Shown here: in pieces, positions 13,582-17,845 of the stretch | Position numbering within the stretch: the first letter of the stretch is position 1 | How the letters are laid out: each line of letters opens with the position of its first letter | NCBI GenBank assembly: GCA_031406135.1 | Contig: JANOGU010000173.1 | Span: 1-17,845, forward strand | From: JANOGU01 sp031406135 | GTDB taxonomy: Bacteria > Pseudomonadota > Alphaproteobacteria > Rhodobacterales > Rhodobacteraceae | DNA: 17,845 nucleotides | Direction: 5' to 3' | Made by a program: the position numbers and the translations under genes | The notes under the pieces: generated by a model | Seen by the model: only the letters and a program-made list of their open reading frames with translations | Database searches by the model: none | Told to the model about the DNA's origin: nothing

Positions 13582-14976
13582 ATGATCGCAACCCGCACCG
13601 AGACCGACAGCTTCGGCCCGCTGGAGGTGCCCGCGGACCGCTACTGGGGGGCGCAGACGCAGCGCAGCCTGGGCAACTTCAAGATCGGCTGGGAACGCCA
13701 GCCGATCGCCATCGTCCGCGCGCTGGGCGTGATCAAGCGCGCCTGCGCCCAGGTCAACATCGACCAGGGCGACATCGACCCGCAGCTCGGCAACGCCATC
13801 GCCGCGGCGGCGGAAGAGGTGATGCAGGGCCGCTTCGACGACCACTTCCCGCTGGTCGTCTGGCAGACCGGCTCGGGCACCCAGACCAACATGAACGCCA
13901 ACGAGGTGATCTCCAACCGCGCCATCGAGATGCTGGGCGGCACCATGGGCTCGAAGAAGCCGGTGCATCCCAACGACCATGTCAACATGGGTCAGTCCTC
14001 GAACGACACTTTCCCGACCGCGATGCATGTCGCCATCGCCATGGTCGCCGACGACCTGCTGATCCCTGCGCTGCGCCACCTGCACACCGCACTGGCGGTG
14101 AAATCCCATGAGTTCCGCGACATCATCAAGATCGGCCGGACGCATACCCAGGACGCCACGCCAATGACGCTGGGGCAGGAGTTCTCCGGCTATGCCCATC
14201 AGGTGGCAATGGGGCTGACGCGGATCGACAAGATCCTGCCCGAGATCCACGAACTCGCCCAGGGCGGCACGGCGGTTGGCACCGGGCTGAACACCAAGCC
14301 CGGCTGGGACGTTCGGGTGGCGGCGAAGATCGCCGGGATCACCGGCCTGCCTTTCGTCACCGCGCCGAACAAATTCGAGGCGCTGGCCGCGCATGACGCG
14401 ATGGTGATGTTCTCCGGCGCGCTGAAGACCGTGGCCGCCAGCCTGTTCAAGATCGCCAACGACCTGCGGCTTTTGGGCTCCGGCCCGCGCTCGGGCCTGG
14501 GCGAGCTGATCCTGCCGGAAAACGAGCCGGGCTCCTCGATCATGCCGGGCAAGGTCAACCCGACCCAGGCCGAGGCGCTGACCATGGTCTGCTGCCAGGT
14601 CATGGGAAACGACGCCTCGGTCGGTTTCGCCGGCAGCCAGGGGCATTTCGAGCTCAACGTCTACAACCCGATGATGGCCTACAACGTGCTGCAATCGATG
14701 CAGCTTCTGGGTGACGCGGCGATCAGCTTCACCGACCACATGGTGGCCGGAACCAAGGCCAACGTCCCGCGCATCGCCAAGCTGATGCGGGAAAGCCTGA
14801 TGCTGGTGACCGCGCTGGCGCCCACCATCGGCTACGACAACGCCACCAAGGTCGCCAAGACCGCGCACAAGAACGGCACCACCCTGCGCGAGGAGGCCAT
14901 CGCGCTCGGCTTCGTCGACGGCGAGACCTTCGACCGCGTGGTGCGACCCGAGGACATGATCGGACCGCGGGGATGA
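13582..14976 (+). CDS. fumC: Class II fumarate hydratase
   Basis: Interconverts fumarate and L-malate in the TCA cycle; a cytoplasmic, iron-independent homotetramer. The 464 residues match the family length. Visible elements are TDSFGPLEVPADRYWGAQTQRS near the N-terminus, QTGSGTQTNMNANEV (95-109), MGQSSNDTFPTAMH (136-149), GRTHTQDATPMTLGQEFSGY with catalytic His188, and the signature GSSIMPGKVNP (317-327) with the Ser318 loop. The ATG follows GAGGAGG. The stop overlaps the DUF4169 gene in an ATGA. Sequence and codon use look like ordinary core genome. Confidence 0.98.
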   Translation: MIATRTETDSFGPLEVPADRYWGAQTQRSLGNFKIGWERQPIAIVRALGVIKRACAQVNIDQGDIDPQLGNAIAAAAEEVMQGRFDDHFPLVVWQTGSGTQTNMNANEVISNRAIEMLGGTMGSKKPVHPNDHVNMGQSSNDTFPTAMHVAIAMVADDLLIPALRHLHTALAVKSHEFRDIIKIGRTHTQDATPMTLGQEFSGYAHQVAMGLTRIDKILPEIHELAQGGTAVGTGLNTKPGWDVRVAAKIAGITGLPFVTAPNKFEALAAHDAMVMFSGALKTVAASLFKIANDLRLLGSGPRSGLGELILPENEPGSSIMPGKVNPTQAEALTMVCCQVMGNDASVGFAGSQGHFELNVYNPMMAYNVLQSMQLLGDAAISFTDHMVAGTKANVPRIAKLMRESLMLVTALAPTIGYDNATKVAKTAHKNGTTLREEAIALGFVDGETFDRVVRPEDMIGPRG

Positions 14977-15164
14977 GCGGCGAAGTCGTCAACCTGGGTC
15001 AAGCGCGCAAGGCCAGGGCGCAGCGCCTGGCGCAGGCCGGGGCGGATGCAAACGCCGCGAAATTCGGCCGCACGACGGCCGAACGCGCGCGGCAGGCCGC
15101 CGAGGCCGACCTCGCCGCCCGCCGCCTCGACGCCCACCGGCGCGAGGACGACAGGCAGGCGTGA
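14973..15164 (+). CDS. DUF4169 family small protein
   Basis: A 63-residue basic, alanine/arginine-rich protein beginning MSGEVVNLGQARKARA, the usual DUF4169 opening, with an NAAKFGRTTAER segment in the middle. It is probably a single long helix. Its ATG overlaps the fumC stop (ATGA), so it is translationally coupled to fumC; this pairing is common in Rhodobacterales. No function is known. Confidence 0.88.
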   Translation: MSGEVVNLGQARKARAQRLAQAGADANAAKFGRTTAERARQAAEADLAARRLDAHRREDDRQA

Positions 15165-15169
15165 GCCCC

Positions 15170-15218
15170 AGGGCTTCGCCCTTGCCGAAATACCCCGGGG
15201 TCCGGGGCAGCGCCCCGG
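15170..15218. repeat. Tandem GC hairpins after DUF4169, REP-like/terminator
   Basis: Two hairpins lie in the gap after the DUF4169 stop. The first is AGGGC-TTC-GCCCT (15170-15182). The second is a perfect 7-bp stem CCGGGGC-AGC-GCCCCGG (15202-15218). The segment TACCCCGGGGTCCGGGGC followed by AGCGCCCCGG resembles a GC-rich intergenic repeat common in Rhodobacterales genomes. No T-tract follows, so termination would be imperfect. Confidence 0.5.
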
Positions 15219-15279
15219 CGAGTGCCGTCAAGACTTCGTTTACCAGAATCTGGTCTCGTCACGGCGGGAGGATCCGCCG

Positions 15280-15522
15280 ATGCCCCGCGACGAGATCACG
15301 GCCACAACGCAGATGGTGACCGAACGCTGGATCACGCAGGTGTTCAGCGCCCGCGCCGCCGCCGAAGGCGGCATCGTCCGGCGCAGCACGACGGACGTGG
15401 AACGGCTTGTCGGACGGGCCCGCTTCCTGCAAGAGGTGCGCCGGCGCGGGTTCCATGTGGTGGAGAATGCCGGTCAGTTCGTCATCTTCTGCAACCGGGA
15501 GCCACTGCGCCTGGTGGTCTGA
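15280..15522 (+). CDS. Small conserved Rhodobacterales protein, 80 residues
   Basis: Encodes MPRDEITATTQMVTERW, then ARFLQEVRRRGFHVVENAGQFVIFCNREPLRLVV at the C-terminus. The conserved-looking C-terminal block suggests a helix followed by two strands. Similar small proteins in this order are, to my recollection, sometimes labelled N-(5'-phosphoribosyl)anthranilate isomerase; at 80 residues it cannot be that TIM-barrel enzyme. The ATG at 15280 has GGGAGGA just upstream, and the longer frame from 15046 runs over a neighbouring gene and hairpins and is rejected. It stands 115 bases after the DUF4169 gene and just before the double hairpin. Function unknown. Confidence 0.75.
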   Translation: MPRDEITATTQMVTERWITQVFSARAAAEGGIVRRSTTDVERLVGRARFLQEVRRRGFHVVENAGQFVIFCNREPLRLVV

Positions 15523-15524
15523 CG

Positions 15525-15576
15525 GCAAATTCCTTGAAGCAAGGAATTTGCAAAAGTCTTGCTTCAAGACTTTTGC
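15525..15576. repeat. Two overlapping perfect 12-bp hairpins with complementary loops
   Basis: Hairpin 1 is GCAAATTCCTTG-AAG-CAAGGAATTTGC (15525-15551). Hairpin 2 is GCAAAAGTCTTG-CTT-CAAGACTTTTGC (15550-15576). They share the GC at 15550-15551. The core CTTGAAGCAAG (15533-15543) is the exact reverse complement of CTTGCTTCAAG (15558-15568). The AT content is well above that of the surroundings. It starts two bases after the stop of the 80-residue protein gene. Confidence 0.9.
15552..15574. terminator. Likely bidirectional intrinsic terminator
   Basis: The second hairpin has the layout AAAA-GTCTTG-CTT-CAAGAC-TTTT, that is, a 6-bp stem with an A-tract before and a T-tract after, so it can work on either strand. 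On the plus strand it would end transcripts from the fumC group. Confidence 0.55.
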
Positions 15577-15594
15577 GCGCGACCGTCGTTGCGC

Positions 15595-15837
15595 ATGACC
15601 GCCCGCCCGCAGAAGCGCTCGCTGACCCTGCACGGCCACCGCACCTCGGTCTCGCTGGAGGAGGCTTTCTGGCACGCCTTCCGCGACCTTGCCGCGCGCC
15701 GCGGGCGCACGCTGAACGCGCTGGCGGCCGAGATCGACGACGCCCGCCCGCCCGGGACGGGCCTCGCCTCGGCGATCCGCCTGGTGATCCTTCAGGACCT
15801 TCAGCGCACCGGCGCGACCACCGCGCCGGGGCGGTAA
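15595..15837 (+). CDS. Ribbon-helix-helix domain protein (RHH_4 type)
   Basis: An 80-residue protein. KRSLTLHGHRTSVSLEEAFWHAFRDLAARRGRTLNALAAEID matches the RHH_4 family: the strand RSLTLHGHRTSVSL would contact DNA and the two helices dimerise. The C-terminal SAIRLVILQDLQ completes the second helix region. A DNA-binding role is inferred from the fold; no target is known. The ATG at 15595 gives the usual short N-terminus; an in-frame TTG at 15559 lies inside the hairpin loop and is rejected. No SD is visible, so translation may be leaderless or weak. A transcription start is needed after the terminator-like hairpin. Confidence 0.85.
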   Translation: MTARPQKRSLTLHGHRTSVSLEEAFWHAFRDLAARRGRTLNALAAEIDDARPPGTGLASAIRLVILQDLQRTGATTAPGR

Positions 15838-16175
15838 CGCGCCTTCACCCGCGCCGAGATGGTCTCGGCCGCCGGCCCCGCATCGGCATGCGTCGCGGCC
15901 GGACCGGGCTGTTCGATAGCTGCACTGCTTCGCCGCGGCGCGCAGCTTCGGCGGAAAGGCATCAGGCGCAAACGGTGCCTGCGGCGCGCGCGGGCACGCT
16001 GGCCCGAGGCTGCAAACGATCCGTGCTGCGCTGCCGCTGCCCGGAGAGCCTCCTCCCCCATCCTCTCCCGCAACGGGAGGGGAGGCGCGCGGGCCCGACC
16101 GCGCGGCCGGGCCCGATCAGGCTTCGCAGCCGCCCGGTCCCGTCGTCTGGCGTCTGCCGGCTGCCGCCGCCCTGA
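15838..16175. other. Convergent intergenic region with palindromes, no supported gene
   Basis: These 338 bases separate the convergent RHH and MarR-family genes. Open frames exist on both strands, but they have low-complexity Arg/Ala composition and no family resemblance. Two palindromic elements near 16061-16114 are listed separately. The remainder shows nothing recognisable. Confidence 0.6.
16061..16114. repeat. Pair of hairpins in the convergent gap
   Basis: TCCTCTCCCG-CAA-CGGGAGGGGA (16061-16083) forms a 10-bp stem with one G-T wobble and resembles the CTCTCCCG-loop-CGGGAGAG repeats scattered through many proteobacterial genomes. It is followed by GGGCCCG (16091-16097) pairing with CGGGCCC (16108-16114) around a 10-base loop. 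Either could terminate the convergent transcripts. Confidence 0.5.
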
Positions 16176-16667
16176 TCAGTAGATGTAGCGGATCTGGTCG
16201 GTCCAGTAGCGTTCCATCCGCTTGAGGCTGGTGGTTACCTCGTCGATCTGGGACAGGCCCAGAATGCCGCGTTTCGTCAGCCCCTCGGCATGGCGGGCGA
16301 AAAGCTCGGTCAGCAGGCCGCGCACGCGGCGCCCCTTCTCGGTCAGCCGGACCCGGACGGAGCGGCGGTCCACCTCGGACCGCTGGTGGTGCATGTAGCC
16401 CAGTTCGACGAGCTTCTTGAGGTTGTAGCTGACGTTCGAGCCCTGGTAGTAGCCGCGGCTTTTCAGCTCCCCCGCGGTGACCTCGTGTTCGGCGATGTTG
16501 AACAGAAGCAGCGCCTGGATCGGGTTGATCTCCTGAATTGCCAGACGTTCGAATTCGTCCTTGATCACATCGAGCAGCAGCCGGTGCAGCCGCTCGATCA
16601 GCGCCAGGCTGTCAAGGTAGCCCACCAGCGCCGCCCGTTGCGAGCCGTCGAGAATGTCCTGCTGCAT
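16176..16667 (-). CDS. MarR-family regulator, PetP/LdtR-like
   Basis: A 163-residue winged-helix transcription factor. The helix-turn-helix lies in EVTAGELKSRGYYQGSNVSYNLKKLVELGYMHHQRS (62-97) and the wing in EVDRRSVRVRLTEKG (98-112). Flanking helices 15-45 and 115-160 form the dimer interface, as in MarR proteins. The SRGYYQGSNVSYNLKKLV block is characteristic of the alphaproteobacterial group containing R. capsulatus PetP and Liberibacter LdtR, so those are the closest guesses; petR is not visible next to it. The ATG at 16665-16667 has ACGGAGGG upstream and is preferred to a start at 16742, which would overlap sdhE. It lies 71 bases behind sdhE on the same strand. That gap has an AT-richer stretch (16697-16727) that may hold its own promoter or operator. 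Confidence 0.9.
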   Translation of the reverse strand: MQQDILDGSQRAALVGYLDSLALIERLHRLLLDVIKDEFERLAIQEINPIQALLLFNIAEHEVTAGELKSRGYYQGSNVSYNLKKLVELGYMHHQRSEVDRRSVRVRLTEKGRRVRGLLTELFARHAEGLTKRGILGLSQIDEVTTSLKRMERYWTDQIRYIY

Positions 16668-16738
16668 GACCGCCCTCCGTCCAGACCGGGGGGAGATTCG
16701 GCACAAAAGGGAAACATCTCGTAAACTGCTGCGCGGCC

Positions 16739-17014
16739 TCACCGCGGTGGGTCAAACCGGCCACGCATGAAGGCGGCAATGGCGGCCAGCGGTCCGGCGT
16801 GGGCCGCGGGCGGCGGCGCCACTTCCATGACCCAGGACAGGAGGTCGCGGTCGGTCTCTTCCAGCAGCGCCTCGAAGGCGGAGAGCGCCGCGGCGTCCAT
16901 CGCGGGAACGGCCGCGGCGGCGAAGGGGCCGAGGATCAGGTCGGCTTCACGCATGCCCCTGCGCCCGGCGCGCAGCATCGCCCGCTTCCGCCGCGCCACG
17001 ATCGCGTCTTGCAC
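16739..17014 (-). CDS. sdhE: FAD assembly factor SdhE
   Basis: A small cytoplasmic protein that promotes covalent attachment of FAD to the succinate dehydrogenase flavoprotein. The 91 residues carry the family signature: RRKRAMLRAGRRGMREADLILGPF, including the RGxxE motif (Arg19, Gly20, Glu23), and then LSAFEALLEETDRDLLSWVM. The Ala/Pro-rich tail (67-91) is variable. No ATG lies at the right distance; GTG at 17012-17014 does, preceded by GGGGGACAGG. The next ATG (Met13) would remove the conserved RRKR. The gene is divergent from aspC by 52 bases, and its start codon overlaps the candidate aspC -35 box. The longer open frame to 17320 is the antisense of aspC. Confidence 0.87.
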   Translation of the reverse strand: MQDAIVARRKRAMLRAGRRGMREADLILGPFAAAAVPAMDAAALSAFEALLEETDRDLLSWVMEVAPPPAAHAGPLAAIAAFMRGRFDPPR

Positions 17015-17037
17015 CGCCTGTCCCCCGCTCCTATGAC
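17009..17037 (+). promoter_or_regulatory. Candidate promoter of aspC
   Basis: TTGCAC (17009-17014), a 17-base spacer and TATGAC (17032-17037) form a good sigma-70-like pair, with a leader of about 23 bases to the ATG. The -35 lies over the sdhE start codon, so polymerase here could interfere with divergent sdhE expression. Confidence 0.5.
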
Positions 17038-17066
17038 GGCGCCCGTCCCCCCACCGGAGCGCGCCC

Positions 17067-17845
17067 ATGGCCTTCCTGTCCGATACCCTCGCCCGCGTCA
17101 AACCATCGGCCACCATCGCAGTGACGAACAAGGCGCGGGAGCTTGCGGCGGCGGGGCGCGACGTGATCGGGTTGGGTGCGGGCGAGCCCGATTTCGACAC
17201 GCCGGATTTCATCAAGGCGGCGGCGAAGGCGGCCATCGATGCGGGCAAGACCAAATACACCGCAGTGGACGGCATCCCCGAATTGAAGAAGGCGATCTGT
17301 GACAAGTTCGCCCGCGACAACGGGCTGAGCTACACGCCCGCCCAGGTCACCGTGGGCACCGGCGGCAAGCAGGTGCTGTACAACGCTTTCGTGGCGACCC
17401 TGAACCCCGGTGACGAGGTCATCATCCCCGCGCCGTACTGGGTCAGTTACCCCGACATGGTGCTGCTCGCCGGCGGCACGCCGGTCACCGTCACCTGCGG
17501 GATCGAGAGCGAATTCAAGCTCACGGCGGCGCAGCTCGAGGCCGCGATCACGCCGCGCACCAAGTGGTTCATCTTCAACTCGCCGTCGAACCCGACCGGG
17601 GCGGCCTATACGCGGGCGGAACTGAAGGCGCTGACCGATGTGCTGATGCGCCACCCTCACGTCTGGGTGATGTCGGACGACATGTACGAACATCTGGTCT
17701 TCGACGGTTTCGACTTCGCCACCCCGGCCGAGGTCGAACACGGTCTTTTCGCCCGCACGCTGACCTGCAACGGCGTCTCCAAGGCCTATGCGATGACCGG
17801 CTGGCGGATCGGCTATGCCGGCGGCCCGGCGCAGCTCATCAAGGC
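17067..17845 (+). CDS. aspC: Aspartate aminotransferase, class I PLP enzyme (3' end beyond window)
   Basis: Transfers the amino group between aspartate and 2-oxoglutarate, giving oxaloacetate and glutamate; cytoplasmic. The 259 complete codons are about two thirds of a roughly 400-residue enzyme. Visible elements are FLSDTLARVKPSATIAVTNKA at the N-terminus (type Ib aspartate aminotransferase), GLGAGEPDFDTP (35-46), GTGGKQVLYNAF (97-108), the cofactor residues in NSPSNPTGA (Asn175) and SDDMYEHL (Asp204 or Asp205, Tyr207), and the PLP-binding lysine Lys239 in GVSKAYAMTGWRIGYAGGP. The ATG has GGAG eight bases upstream. Some relatives also act on prephenate, which cannot be excluded. Confidence 0.96.
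   Translation, partial: MAFLSDTLARVKPSATIAVTNKARELAAAGRDVIGLGAGEPDFDTPDFIKAAAKAAIDAGKTKYTAVDGIPELKKAICDKFARDNGLSYTPAQVTVGTGGKQVLYNAFVATLNPGDEVIIPAPYWVSYPDMVLLAGGTPVTVTCGIESEFKLTAAQLEAAITPRTKWFIFNSPSNPTGAAYTRAELKALTDVLMRHPHVWVMSDDMYEHLVFDGFDFATPAEVEHGLFARTLTCNGVSKAYAMTGWRIGYAGGPAQLIK

Noticed and set aside
13531..14868. 445-codon minus-strand open frame
   Set aside because: Antisense of fumC, with His/Gly/Arg-rich composition.
15801..16073. 90-codon minus-strand open frame in the convergent gap
   Set aside because: No SD, low-complexity Arg/Ala content, overlap with the RHH gene and no recognisable motif.
15222..16175. 317-codon plus-strand open frame
   Set aside because: It crosses both hairpins and overlaps the 80-residue and RHH genes out of frame.

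Overview
The window is GC-rich, gene-dense DNA that looks like the chromosome of a Rhodobacterales alphaproteobacterium (Rhodobacter/Paracoccus-like). The reasons are the small-gene string downstream of fumC (DUF4169 protein, an 80-residue conserved protein, an RHH_4 ribbon-helix-helix protein), the alpha-type SspB adaptor, the PetP/LdtR-like MarR regulator beside sdhE and aspC, and several copies of the short hydrolase-like and glycosyltransferase families common in that order. The species cannot be named from the sequence alone. No rRNA, tRNA, CRISPR array, insertion sequence or prophage gene was seen.

Layout. Positions 1-663 (minus) hold the N-terminal 221 codons of dihydroorotase (pyrC), running off the left edge. 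Positions 875-1348 (plus) encode a secreted LprI/DUF1311-type protein whose stop codon overlaps the stop of the next, convergent gene. Positions 1345-9190 form a glycan-modification-like island in two divergent arms. The leftward arm runs from a two-domain glycosyltransferase (start 6764) through two further GT2-type glycosyltransferases to a small alpha/beta-hydrolase-like protein that has lost its catalytic Ser and His. The rightward arm has a GT32-like DXD glycosyltransferase overlapping a fusion of a methyltransferase-like domain with an intact alpha/beta hydrolase of the same family.

Positions 9230-9880 encode an exported von Willebrand A (DUF1194) protein. Positions 10007-12084 form a two-gene chromate operon: a rhodanese-ChrB-domain fusion translationally coupled to the ChrA transporter. 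sspB (12145-12606) converges on a TylF-like O-methyltransferase gene (12631-13422, minus). fumC (13582-14976) overlaps a DUF4169 gene and is followed by two small conserved genes. Between those two genes lies a 52-bp element made of two overlapping perfect 12-bp hairpins. A 338-bp convergent gap with palindromes separates them from the MarR regulator and sdhE (both minus). sdhE is divergent from aspC, which runs off the right edge.

How the genes fit together. The ends are core metabolism: pyrimidine synthesis, the TCA cycle (fumarase; SdhE flavinates succinate dehydrogenase) and aspartate/oxaloacetate exchange. SspB delivers substrates to ClpXP. The accessory content is the glycosyltransferase/hydrolase island, the chromate operon and the TylF-like gene. 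The most unusual feature is that in the island both main enzyme families occur as an apparently active copy plus a degenerate one.
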